NCBI GenBank assembly: GCA_965603355.1
Contig: CBFDCQ010000084.1
Span: 1-13,596 of the forward strand
From: CBFDCQ01 sp965603355
GTDB taxonomy: Bacteria; Hydrogenedentota; CAZGCA01; CBFDCQ01
Reading direction: 5' to 3'
Length of the DNA stretch: 13,596 bases
The notes beneath the pieces were generated by a model. That model was not told where the DNA came from. It saw only the letters and a program-made list of their open reading frames with translations, and ran no database searches. The position numbers and the translations under genes were made by a program. Below, one piece after another: positions 1 to 7,510 of this stretch (positions are counted from its first letter, which is position 1; each line of letters begins with the position of its first letter).

Positions 1-7
1 TTGGGAG

Positions 8-50
8 GGCCGACCTCCGTGTCGGCCGCGGGCGGGTCTTAGACCCGCCC
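8..50. repeat. Two adjacent GC-rich palindromes (REP-like)
   Basis: Two perfect stem-loops lie side by side. The first has 7-bp arms, GGCCGAC at 8-14 and GTCGGCC at 21-27. The second has 10-bp arms, GGGCGGGTCT at 30-39 and AGACCCGCCC at 41-50, around a single T. An imperfect tandem pair follows: CTCTCCACGGCGAG at 63-76 and the same sequence with one inserted A at 81-95. A stretch at 103-118 (GGAATGTCTGCCCCAC) resembles half of another palindrome. This is typical of dispersed intergenic palindrome clusters in GC-rich environmental bacteria. Dispersal in this genome is inferred, since only one copy is visible. The location just downstream of minus-strand genes could also give it a role in transcription termination. 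Confidence 0.6.
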
Positions 51-99
51 CTACCTGGCAGACTCTCCACGGCGAGCAGGCTCTCCACAGGCGAGTACA

Positions 100-236
100 C
101 AGGAATGTCTGCCCCACCATCACACAAGACGAGGGCCGCCCAACGCGGCAAGAATCACCAGGCAGAAAGGCCCCATCACGCCGCAGTTTCGGGGCGTATT
201 GCAGAACTGGGGATGACTGAGCGTCCTGTCATGGTC
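100..236. other. Non-coding stretch downstream of the pseudopilin gene
   Basis: I see no convincing gene here. The plus-strand open frame that starts at 105 runs antisense into the pseudopilin gene and has no recognisable product. On the minus strand only very short frames occur, including an 18-residue hydrophobic one near 130-180. No T-rich terminator is visible after the pseudopilin stop. Confidence 0.4.
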
Positions 237-1139
237 TCAGCTTGGCGGTCCGTCGAACAGCCAGCCATTGCGCCCGGAAAGCCGCGCGCTGTCTTGCGTC
301 ATGGGGAAGCGCGAGTCCGGGTAGCGGACGAATTCAACGTGCCCGTCGAGGTACAGAACGTTGCCGCCGCCAGGCACGTGCGCGAAGGAATCCACCTTCG
401 TGCTGATATGATCCCACAAGACCGGCACGTCGCTGTCTGCACGCGCTGAGCACGCCGGATTGTTGATGTCAGTGATGAGAAACCGTTCTATGCCGATCCG
501 CAGCCGGTACATCGTATCGCCATTGCCTGCTTGCGTCCCGGACAACGTGCTGGATACCGTGAAGTCCCGGTCGCTGGCCGCGCCGTCGCTCTCAAAGCTG
601 GCCAACCCCAGTTCGCCGATCGGCGTCGGGATCAACTCAGCCTCCTCGAAACGTCCGTTGATGCCCGACCCCGTCGTGTCCACAAGCGGCCCGAGCAGAT
701 TAACGTCGTCCAGGACTAACCAGCCGAAGTACTCGTACGGATTACGGACCAACTCTTCGGGCTGTACCACCCCATCGAAGTTGCCGCTGATGCGATGCTG
801 GTCATACCGTTCAATCGGACTGCTGTCTCTGCTCCAGGATGGACACCAGATCACATTCACGTCCGCGAGATACTCCGGCACTATGGACGGCCCGTTGAAA
901 ATCATCTCCCTGCTCAAGCTCCCGTCCAGCAGGAAAATCTGCCTCGGCGGAAACCGGTCATTGTTCTCGGCGGCGTACATGTAGAAGGCCATACCGAGTT
1001 GTTTCATGTTGTTCTGGCAGGCCGCACGTCTCGCCGCCTCCCGAGCGCGGGCGAGTGCCGGCAACAGTATGGCCGCCAGTATCCCTATGATAGCGATCAC
1101 GACCAGAAGCTCGATAAGCGTGAAGCCGCGTCGTGTCAT
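237..1139 (-). CDS. Prepilin-type (type II pseudopilin-like) protein with H-x10-DG C-terminal motif
   Basis: This is a 300-residue protein of the DUF1559-like / H-X9-DG pseudopilin families, which occur in large numbers in Planctomycetes, Lentisphaerae and relatives. The N-terminus carries the prepilin peptidase signature RRGFTLIE, so cleavage and N-methylation are expected between G5 and F6, with the conserved Glu at residue 10. A hydrophobic helix spans about residues 6-28, followed by an Ala/Arg-rich amphipathic helix (29-45). The C-terminal signature is H254, then NVLYLDGHVEF (260-270), with DG at 265-266. Ten residues, not nine, separate the His from DG. Such proteins are thought to be exported and assembled or cell-surface associated by a type II secretion or type IV pilus-like machine; the individual role is unknown. 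A modest AGGA lies 8 nt before the ATG. The gene follows the glycosylasparaginase gene by 32 bp, so the two may be cotranscribed. Confidence 0.9.
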   Translation of the reverse strand: MTRRGFTLIELLVVIAIIGILAAILLPALARAREAARRAACQNNMKQLGMAFYMYAAENNDRFPPRQIFLLDGSLSREMIFNGPSIVPEYLADVNVIWCPSWSRDSSPIERYDQHRISGNFDGVVQPEELVRNPYEYFGWLVLDDVNLLGPLVDTTGSGINGRFEEAELIPTPIGELGLASFESDGAASDRDFTVSSTLSGTQAGNGDTMYRLRIGIERFLITDINNPACSARADSDVPVLWDHISTKVDSFAHVPGGGNVLYLDGHVEFVRYPDSRFPMTQDSARLSGRNGWLFDGPPS

Positions 1140-1171
1140 TACCCTTATCCTGTTGCCGCGCCTCGGAGAGA

Positions 1172-2251
1172 CTACGATTCGTACAGATACGCGCTGTCAC
1201 GGAGCTTGTTTTCGATGCCGTCGTGGACAGCGTATTTGGCACGCTCTCCTTTATAGAGGTTGACGCCGGCGTACTCACCCTTTTTGTTGAGGACATAGAA
1301 GTTGAGGCCGAATGCCGGCTTACCGTCGTCACGCAGGAGGTAAGGTTCGGTGGTCTTGTCGACTATCCGCTGCATAACGCGCAGGCCGGCCTCCTCGGGA
1401 GCGACGCCCTGGCGCATGTACTCGACGACCATGAAGCTTGCGCAAGTCTTGAGGTTGGCCTCACCGCGACCGGTGCTGCCGCAGGCTCCGACGTCGTTGT
1501 CAACGTAGAGCCCCGCACCGATGATGGGCGAGTCGCCGACACGCCCGGGAATCTTGAACGAAAGGCCGCTCGTGGTGGTGACGCCGCTGATCTCGCCTTT
1601 TTCGTTCACCGCGTCGCAGTTGATGGTCCCGTGGTGACGCATCATTTGCCGCGCGACCGTCCTCTGCGCCGTCGTCATTGATTTAGGCAGGCGATCGGCA
1701 GGGTCGATCCAGTCATCCTGCCCGCTGAGGTCGCGCTTCCACTCGAGCCAAATCTCACGCGCCTCGTCCGTAAGCAAGTTCTGTTTCTCGTAGCCCATCG
1801 CCAACGCGAACTGCAGCGCGCCCGGCCCCACCAGAAGCACGTGATCCGTTTTCTGCATCACGTCCCGCGCAACCTTCGACGGGTGCATGATGCCCTCAAT
1901 CGACGCGACGGCCCCGGCACCGTTCGTCGGCCCGTGCATCACCGACGCATCCAACTGCACCACACCGTTCTCGTTCGGCAGACCGCCATAGCCTACGGAC
2001 CGGTCCTCGGGGTCCGCTTCGATGATGTTCACGCCCGCAATCACTGCGTCCAGGGCGTCCGTGCCATTCTTCAGCAGTCTCATCGCCTCCGCCGTCGCCC
2101 GCAAACCGTTCTGGCTGGCGATGACCACGGGACGCGAGGGTCTTTCTCCCTCACGTTTGCCCTGCTGTTGTTGTCCGACCGCAGCCGCACCAAAAGCGAG
2201 ACTGCCAGCAACGCCCACAAGTCCACTCTGAATGAATGCTCGACGTTTCAT
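1172..2251 (-). CDS. Tat-exported N4-(beta-N-acetylglucosaminyl)-L-asparaginase (glycosylasparaginase, Ntn hydrolase, peptidase family T2)
   Basis: This 359-residue protein hydrolyses the GlcNAc-Asn bond of N-linked glycopeptides, or a related beta-aspartyl amide, after self-cleavage into alpha and beta chains. The N-terminus is a twin-arginine signal (KRRAFIQSG, then a hydrophobic stretch to about residue 24), so export is likely. Family landmarks are VGYGGLPNE (86-94), the autocleavage and nucleophile site HGTI with Thr209 as predicted catalytic residue, GRVGDSP (236-242) and STGRGE (259-264) in the substrate-binding region. The alignment remembered from the human enzyme is direct at HDTIG and GRVGDSP. 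Length is normal for the family and all key residues are present. AGGAG sits 6 nt upstream of the ATG, supporting this start. A good promoter lies about 60 bp upstream. The gene probably acts in periplasmic glycoprotein or glycopeptide catabolism (inference). Confidence 0.93.
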   Translation of the reverse strand: MKRRAFIQSGLVGVAGSLAFGAAAVGQQQQGKREGERPSRPVVIASQNGLRATAEAMRLLKNGTDALDAVIAGVNIIEADPEDRSVGYGGLPNENGVVQLDASVMHGPTNGAGAVASIEGIMHPSKVARDVMQKTDHVLLVGPGALQFALAMGYEKQNLLTDEAREIWLEWKRDLSGQDDWIDPADRLPKSMTTAQRTVARQMMRHHGTINCDAVNEKGEISGVTTTSGLSFKIPGRVGDSPIIGAGLYVDNDVGACGSTGRGEANLKTCASFMVVEYMRQGVAPEEAGLRVMQRIVDKTTEPYLLRDDGKPAFGLNFYVLNKKGEYAGVNLYKGERAKYAVHDGIENKLRDSAYLYES

Positions 2252-2310
2252 GGTGATCTCCTGGAAATGTTAGACCTCTCTCATTTAAGTAGTCGGTCCC
2301 CGACACTACC

Positions 2311-2339
2311 AGAATAGCACCAGACCCGAGAAATATCAA
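2311..2339 (-). promoter_or_regulatory. Sigma70-type promoter of the glycosylasparaginase gene
   Basis: On the minus strand TTGATA (2339-2334) and TATTCT (2316-2311) are separated by exactly 17 bp. Transcription would start near 2304, giving a leader of about 50 nt before the ATG at 2251. A small stem (GTCGG / CCGAC, 2292-2304) falls at the predicted 5' end of the transcript. The site is predicted from sequence only. Confidence 0.55.
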
Positions 2340-2450
2340 CAAAGATGATCCAATAAACGCACAATACTTGAGCACAATCGTTGACGGGCAAGTTTCTGCT
2401 ATGGTGAGTGCGCGCAGACCTGCCGCACGTGCGCTAGTACGACACACCGA

Positions 2451-2479
2451 GCAGTGGGGCCGTCGTCCATCCCCACAGC
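2451..2479. terminator. Possible stem-loop downstream of the DUF362 gene
   Basis: GCAGTGGGG (2451-2459) and CCCCACAGC (2471-2479) form a 9-bp stem with one mismatch and an 11-nt loop. It lies about 55 bp past the stop codon of the large DUF362 gene and before the promoter of the next gene, a plausible place for a transcription end. There is no T tract, so intrinsic termination is uncertain. Confidence 0.25.
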
Positions 2480-2534
2480 ATCTTGGTCTTCTTCGGCATG
2501 TCGCGTGACGCGTGATCGCGCTAGCAGCAGGCGA

Positions 2535-5500
2535 CTACTTTATATGTACTCGTATATTCCCGCCTTGCAAGACTCCGCTGGCTCTCTCAGTCGGAACATC
2601 AGCGTCCGGATCCACGCCAGGAGCCCAGATCTTAATCTCAAATGTGTCCACACCAGTGTTTGCTTCCCCGTTGTCGACCGCCTTCGCGAAGAACCAGTTA
2701 CCTTCCTCTCCGTTGACCCGCGCCCAGCCCTTGAACTGCGCCAAGTTGCTGCCGGTGATCACTAGTTGTTCGATCGAGGTGCTCATCAGGTCGATGTAGC
2801 CATCTGAATAGCGGAACTCGATGTGGCCGGTCGGCAAGTCCTGCCTGTATTTGGCATTGAAGCCGAAATTCGCGCGGACATTCGGATACGTGTTCAGACC
2901 ATCATCCTCCGGCACGATCCATCCGCCGCCGGTGGCAAAACCGCCTTCGGGATTGTAAACCACCAGGAAGCCCGTAGCCACAGCGGGTGCGCTTGCCACG
3001 GTGACCTCAACCCTGTAGAGCGCAGGCTCAAGCGCCTGGACAGCGCTGGCAGCACCAGCCTGCGTAGGCGCGACCACCGCAAGGGGTCCAATCCCTTCCG
3101 CCGTCAGCGTGAATGTCACCTCTTCGTTGTCGAGCGAGAGGACATACCCGTCATTATCCCAGATCGCAGCGACCAGATTCGCATCCACGATGGGACTGCC
3201 CTCCGTTGAAAGCAGCGCGTCGCCATCATAGGTCACGGCGGCCAGGTAATCAGTCTCGTCCGTCGGGTCCGTACCCGTGGCGACTTCCGCACCGTCCGAG
3301 ACACCGTCGCCGTCCGTATCGCCCTCAAGCCGATCCGTGAAGTAGACGTTAACCTCGTCACCGTCAACCAAACCGTCGTCATCGGAATCGCCGTCGAGCG
3401 GATCCGTGCCATAACCAACGAACGTCACAGGCTCGGCCAGCGGAGAAGGATTCGGCCCCACAGAATCTGTCGTCGCTGTCGGCGGTACGTTCTTACCGCT
3501 CAGGTAGACAAACCGCACTGCATCAGCGCAGTAACTCGCGGGATAGGAGCCCTCTGCAGTGATTGTGACAGTGGCCCCCGCCGCTGCGTCAAAAACATAC
3601 GTCCCGAGAAGATTCCACGTGCCTCCGTTCTGCCGCTGATTGACAGGAACAACGTCAGACGCGCCGCCGTATTCAATCGTCACCGGCGCAGCGGTAGAAC
3701 GCGAAGACCACTCGGTCCACCACATGTAAACCTCATAAACACCTGTCACCGCCAGATCAGCGTGCCACGTGTAAGTCGCGCCATTACGCGACCAGAGAGA
3801 ATTGGCCCCATACGGATCGGGGGCGGAGGATGGGCTCCATGAGCCGGTGCTCGAGGTACCGGACTCGCCGTTATCGACTATTATGTCAGTTTCGAAGGCG
3901 CCAACGATGAGTGTCTGGCTTACGTACGGTGACCACTCCAGATCCTCGTCCTGCACCTGGAAAAGGATGGTATGTACACCTTCCGAGAAATCCGACTTGG
4001 CAAAAGACGCTGACGCACTCAGAACTTCATCGCCCTCCCGCCACTCGTATCCCACTATCGTACCGTCAATATCGGTGCCTTGCCCAATGAAGGTCACCGG
4101 GTCGCCCAGACCGGCAGGATTCGGCTCTATGGAATCTATCACAGCCGTCGGCGGCAGGTTTGCGCCAAGCACGTGGACAAAACGTACCGCATCGGCACAG
4201 TAGCTCGTCGGGTAAGAACCCTCCGCTGTAAGTGTTACAGTGGCGCCAGCTGCCCCGTCAAAAGTATATGTTCCTACGTGATTCCACGTACCTCCGTTTA
4301 TCCGCTGATCGACGACGATAACATCGGACCCGCCGCTGTATTCAATTGTCACCGGCGCGCTGGTGGAACGGGAAGCCCACTCGGTCCACCACAAATGCAC
4401 CTCGTAGACTCCTGTCCCAGGCAGATCGGCATGCCACGTGTACGTGGCTCCGTTACGCGCCCAGAGAGAATTGGCCCCGTACGGATTGGGGCCGGAAGAT
4501 GTGCTCCATGAACCTGTGCTCGACGTGCCCAAGTCACCATTGTCAACGATGATTTCTTGAGCATTTGAGATGCTGATGTAGTCGGTTTTCGTCTCCGTAT
4601 CCGAACCTGCGGGCCCCGTCACCGTCAAACTCGCGGTGAAGTGTCCCGTCGAGTTGTACGTGTGTGAAGGATTCTGAGCGGTGCTTGTACCGCCGTCTCC
4701 GAAGTCCCATGACCAACTATCTATCGTTCCTGTGGATAGGTCCGTGAAATCGATGTCCAAGGGTCTGGTACCGCTTGTCGCGCTGGCGCTGAAATCCGCC
4801 ACCGGCGCACCTCCAACACCCGCAAGTAAAACACCCGTGGGATTTTCGTCTGCATCGCTGTTTGCGATCGACAGCGTCGCCGTCTTCGCACCGCCCGAGG
4901 TGGGAGCGAACCGGATTGTCACGTCCTGGTAGCTTTGGGCTGCAACCGAAAACGGTGTCGAAGGCGGCCCGACCAACTCGAACCCGTTGGACGGTAGTCC
5001 GTCAAGGCCGGTCACGGAAAGGTCCCACGACCCGTCGTTGTGGATTCTCACCGTCTCGTCCTTATGCCCCCCCACGTCCACCGTCTCATAGTCGATAGAA
5101 GTGGGAACGACTCGGATTTCCCCGGGCGAGACGACCTCGAGGCTGACGGGGATCAGTTGGGGGTCGTTGCCGGCGCCCGGTGCGCTGATGGTTATGGTTG
5201 CCGAGTAGTCACCCGCTGCGAGACCGCTCGTGTTATACGTCACATTTATCGTGTCATCTTCACCCGTTGACGTGCCATCGGAGGGACTGCATGACAACCA
5301 CGCGGCATCATCGGAGACCGCATACACTAGTGTCCCTCCACCGGAATTCCACACGTTAAGGAACTGACCAGGTGCGTCCGTACCCTCAGTGCAGAGGTTG
5401 CTCAGACTTGTGGGATTGAGCGATATGGTTGGCTGCGGAGTAAACGTGGCGGTCACGTTCTTGGGTCCGTCCATGATTATAGTGTGGTTGTCGGTGCCGG

Positions 5501-7250
5501 TGACGTCGCCGGACCAGCCCGCAAACGACCAGCCTGGAGATGGCAGGGGGGTCAGTGTCACTACGTCGTTCAGATGGTACGGCGGGAGCAGATCCTGACT
5601 GACCGTGCCGCTACCCACGATGTTCACCGTCAGCTCATACTCATCCTGGGTAAACGTCGCCGTCACGCTCTTCGGTCCGCCCATGGTTACAGTGTCGGGG
5701 CTGGCGCTGCTGGTCAGGTCGCCCGACCAACCTGCAAACGTCCATCCGGAAGATGGTACCGCAGTCAGCGTCACTGCGTCGTCAAGATAGTACGGCGGAG
5801 CCCGATTCCGACTAACAGAACCGGACCCAACGATGTCCACCGTCAGGGTGAACACATCAGTATCTTCTGTGAGCTCGATGTAGTTCAGTTGACTGTAGGG
5901 GTAATGGTCATGGACGCCTAAACCTGCCTCCGCAGCCAAATGCAGGTAGTTCTGGTGCCACACCTGTCTGGATCTAATCGTATGGAAGTAGTCGAACATC
6001 ACCGAGTCGAGCGCTACCGGGTCCCTCGACATGAAGACGACCTCGGGATTGCGGTTCGGCGGACTCGTGTTGTTCCAACTGTTAGAGTAGATGCCGTCTC
6101 CAACAACTAGTACCGTCTTGTCATCGATGGCATCAAGAGAGTTCAACTCGACAAGCGGGACGCCTGCCTCCGAGTAGCCCGAGTGAGTCTGCCTAATCCC
6201 GTCATGCAGTGGCACCACCCCACCGCCGAAAACGATCTGCTGAATGCTCCCGTAATGGTTCTTCAAACCGAACGTGACACCGCTGATCGGGTGCGCTCTC
6301 ATGATCGGCACATTGATCAGGTAGTCGGCATCATCAAGGATCTTCGCATAGGGTGTGGAAACGTACCCGTCTATCGTGGAATACGTCGTGAACTGGTTAG
6401 TTGACCAGCGATTTGACGTTGTGTTGTCTATGATGGTAACCGCTGGGAACGCGGTTTCAATCGTGTTCCTGAAAAAGTACTGAATGGAGTTCGTATCGGC
6501 AGAGCCGATCCGTCTCGACGTGTCGTAGACGAAGATCTCCGACTCGTTGAACCCAAACTGCTTCAACTGGTTGATGAGAGCCACGATTGGCTGGGGTACT
6601 GAGTTGAAGTTGAGAGCGTCGTTGTTGTTGAAGTTGACTTTAATCGCGATGGTCTTGCCCGAAGCGTAGCCGGGCAGAAGGTTCTCCCATGCTTCGTCGG
6701 TTGAGGCTGTGCCTGTCAACGCCTTGATACCACGGGCCATCATGGTGTCGACGACACCCTGGTTCACGTAGTTCCAGTAAGCACTCTGTCCACCCCAGTT
6801 GGAAACGTTCTCATCGTACACGGAAACGACCGTCGGGCTGCCCGTCCCTATCGGGCTGTGTTCGTGAACTGGATCGGAGATTCCCAGGACACTCGCTACC
6901 CGGACGCCAAAGTAGGCTCCCATAGCAACGCCGGCAAGACAAATCGACCCTATTGCCGCTCGCCGGCTCATCCTTCGGATGAGAAGCTGGTACTTCTTGT
7001 AGGCAAGGATTGAGGACAGCATACCGCACAGATACAGCAGAAATCCTGATGCCAGAGGGGCGGCAACGCGCTGGCACGGGTACCGGATGCGGCTCGGTTT
7101 GGGAGCCACCCGCAAGACAAACCACACCAGCGAGAGGAAGCCTACGACCACGTGCCAGACAATAAACCTCCGGCTCGGTGGCCCAGACGGCTTGTCCCCG
7201 TGTCGACAACAGGCGTGAGATTCTTCCGCGTTACGTTCTGTCCGTTTCAT
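2535..7250 (-). CDS. Large membrane-anchored DUF362 protein with InlB-type, PKD, golvesin-like and TSP3 repeat modules
   Basis: This is a 1571-residue protein; residue numbers count from the ATG at 7250. The frame stays open upstream to 7337, but a near-consensus promoter lies inside that extension, so 7250 is the better start. Two hydrophobic segments (29-47, 64-83) flank a conserved KPSRIRYPCQR motif (51-61). A third, preceded by MSRRAAIG, spans 94-121. The DUF362 domain covers about 139-456 and includes KVNFNN, the LINVPIMRAHP / GLKNHYGS segment and SRDPVALD. The tail follows in this order: two InlB B-type repeats (466-537, 538-605), a BACON-like domain (608-708), a choice-of-anchor-D/ASPM-like domain (710-814), a PKD domain (816-896), golvesin-C-like domain 1 (899-1027), a second PKD-like domain (1031-1118), golvesin-like 2 (1122-1250), a cut-off PKD start (1254-1283), two TSP3 calcium-binding repeats (1283-1336), a beta domain, and a C-terminal domain starting GGFATGGGWI (1436-1571) like those found after choice-of-anchor modules. 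DUF362 has no settled function. The tail implies an extracellular, probably carbohydrate- or surface-binding role. No sorting signal is seen at the C-terminus. Confidence 0.88.
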   Translation of the reverse strand: MKRTERNAEESHACCRHGDKPSGPPSRRFIVWHVVVGFLSLVWFVLRVAPKPSRIRYPCQRVAAPLASGFLLYLCGMLSSILAYKKYQLLIRRMSRRAAIGSICLAGVAMGAYFGVRVASVLGISDPVHEHSPIGTGSPTVVSVYDENVSNWGGQSAYWNYVNQGVVDTMMARGIKALTGTASTDEAWENLLPGYASGKTIAIKVNFNNNDALNFNSVPQPIVALINQLKQFGFNESEIFVYDTSRRIGSADTNSIQYFFRNTIETAFPAVTIIDNTTSNRWSTNQFTTYSTIDGYVSTPYAKILDDADYLINVPIMRAHPISGVTFGLKNHYGSIQQIVFGGGVVPLHDGIRQTHSGYSEAGVPLVELNSLDAIDDKTVLVVGDGIYSNSWNNTSPPNRNPEVVFMSRDPVALDSVMFDYFHTIRSRQVWHQNYLHLAAEAGLGVHDHYPYSQLNYIELTEDTDVFTLTVDIVGSGSVSRNRAPPYYLDDAVTLTAVPSSGWTFAGWSGDLTSSASPDTVTMGGPKSVTATFTQDEYELTVNIVGSGTVSQDLLPPYHLNDVVTLTPLPSPGWSFAGWSGDVTGTDNHTIIMDGPKNVTATFTPQPTISLNPTSLSNLCTEGTDAPGQFLNVWNSGGGTLVYAVSDDAAWLSCSPSDGTSTGEDDTINVTYNTSGLAAGDYSATITISAPGAGNDPQLIPVSLEVVSPGEIRVVPTSIDYETVDVGGHKDETVRIHNDGSWDLSVTGLDGLPSNGFELVGPPSTPFSVAAQSYQDVTIRFAPTSGGAKTATLSIANSDADENPTGVLLAGVGGAPVADFSASATSGTRPLDIDFTDLSTGTIDSWSWDFGDGGTSTAQNPSHTYNSTGHFTASLTVTGPAGSDTETKTDYISISNAQEIIVDNGDLGTSSTGSWSTSSGPNPYGANSLWARNGATYTWHADLPGTGVYEVHLWWTEWASRSTSAPVTIEYSGGSDVIVVDQRINGGTWNHVGTYTFDGAAGATVTLTAEGSYPTSYCADAVRFVHVLGANLPPTAVIDSIEPNPAGLGDPVTFIGQGTDIDGTIVGYEWREGDEVLSASASFAKSDFSEGVHTILFQVQDEDLEWSPYVSQTLIVGAFETDIIVDNGESGTSSTGSWSPSSAPDPYGANSLWSRNGATYTWHADLAVTGVYEVYMWWTEWSSRSTAAPVTIEYGGASDVVPVNQRQNGGTWNLLGTYVFDAAAGATVTITAEGSYPASYCADAVRFVYLSGKNVPPTATTDSVGPNPSPLAEPVTFVGYGTDPLDGDSDDDGLVDGDEVNVYFTDRLEGDTDGDGVSDGAEVATGTDPTDETDYLAAVTYDGDALLSTEGSPIVDANLVAAIWDNDGYVLSLDNEEVTFTLTAEGIGPLAVVAPTQAGAASAVQALEPALYRVEVTVASAPAVATGFLVVYNPEGGFATGGGWIVPEDDGLNTYPNVRANFGFNAKYRQDLPTGHIEFRYSDGYIDLMSTSIEQLVITGSNLAQFKGWARVNGEEGNWFFAKAVDNGEANTGVDTFEIKIWAPGVDPDADVPTERASGVLQGGNIRVHIK
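3402..4556 (-). repeat. Internal duplication of the golvesin-like plus PKD-start module
   Basis: Within the DUF362 gene, 162 codons at 4071-4556 align without gaps to 162 codons at 3402-3887, offset 669 bp. My residue-by-residue count gives 122 of 162 identical amino acids (75%). The DNA copies differ at many synonymous positions, for example around 3760-3800 versus 4430-4470. This is therefore an old duplication held by selection rather than a recent tandem copy. Hallmarks shared by both are IIVDNG, TSSTGSWS, PYGANSLW, RNGATYTWHADL, WWTEW, GSYP.SYCADAVRFV and VTF.G.GTD. Confidence 0.9.
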
Positions 7251-7278
7251 GTCTCGAGTGCAGCATCCCTCGGGGCAA

Positions 7279-7307
7279 ATGATACCATGCGGCTCGTCAC
7301 CTGTCAA
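7279..7307 (-). promoter_or_regulatory. Near-consensus sigma70-type promoter of the DUF362 gene
   Basis: On the minus strand a perfect TTGACA (7307-7302) and TATCAT (7284-7279) are separated by 17 bp. The predicted transcription start is near 7272, about 22 nt before the ATG at 7250. The site lies inside the 5' extension of the open frame, which excludes the more upstream ATG at 7337 as the start for transcripts from here. GAGGG lies 16 nt before the ATG, rather far for a ribosome binding site. Confidence 0.7.
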
Positions 7308-7363
7308 GTGTTTTCCTGGAACCAGACAACTCCGCACCGGAACGCAACCCCCCGTTTGACGCC

Positions 7364-7377
7364 ACTCGTTGACGAGT
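7364..7377. promoter_or_regulatory. Perfect 14-bp dyad, possible operator
   Basis: ACTCGT (7364-7369), TG, ACGAGT (7372-7377) form a perfect inverted repeat centred about 65 bp upstream of the -35 box of the DUF362 promoter. The position would suit an activator site. No regulator is encoded nearby, so this is only a candidate. Confidence 0.25.
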
Positions 7378-7510
7378 TGTGACGGTCGAAGACGTGCCGG
7401 TCAAGCATGCTGAAACGCGAAGCCACGAGCGTTGTCCCGACCAAGATATCGCGAATTGGTTTGCCTCGTGCAGCTACAGTTTAATTTAGAATGCTTTAGT
7501 CTGTGCAGCT
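7378..7510. other. AT-rich intergenic stretch with an 8-bp direct repeat
   Basis: No gene is seen. GTGCAGCT occurs at 7468-7475 and again at 7503-7510, directly abutting the stop codon of the lipoprotein gene. The sequence between them is AT-rich. No matching copy was found at the other end of that gene, so it is not evidence of a target-site duplication. Confidence 0.4.

Noticed and set aside
460..984. Long plus-strand open frame opposite the pseudopilin gene
   Set aside because: Antisense shadow of a well-supported gene; no family features or start signals.
2151..2447. Minus-strand open frame of 98 codons with a hydrophobic stretch upstream of the asparaginase
   Set aside because: Runs out of frame into the asparaginase gene and covers its promoter; the hydrophobic stretch is a by-product of AT-rich DNA.
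2413..2518. Short plus-strand frames near 2440-2518 as a gene relic
   Set aside because: Only about 25 codons and no recognisable motif; cannot be told from chance.
7251..7337. 29-residue N-terminal extension of the DUF362 protein
   Set aside because: It contains a near-consensus promoter and no ribosome binding site, and the sequence is unlike a signal or membrane segment.
7468..7510. 8-bp direct repeat GTGCAGCT as a target-site duplication of a mobile element
   Set aside because: Both copies lie on the same side of the lipoprotein gene, with no transposase or matching copy at the other side.
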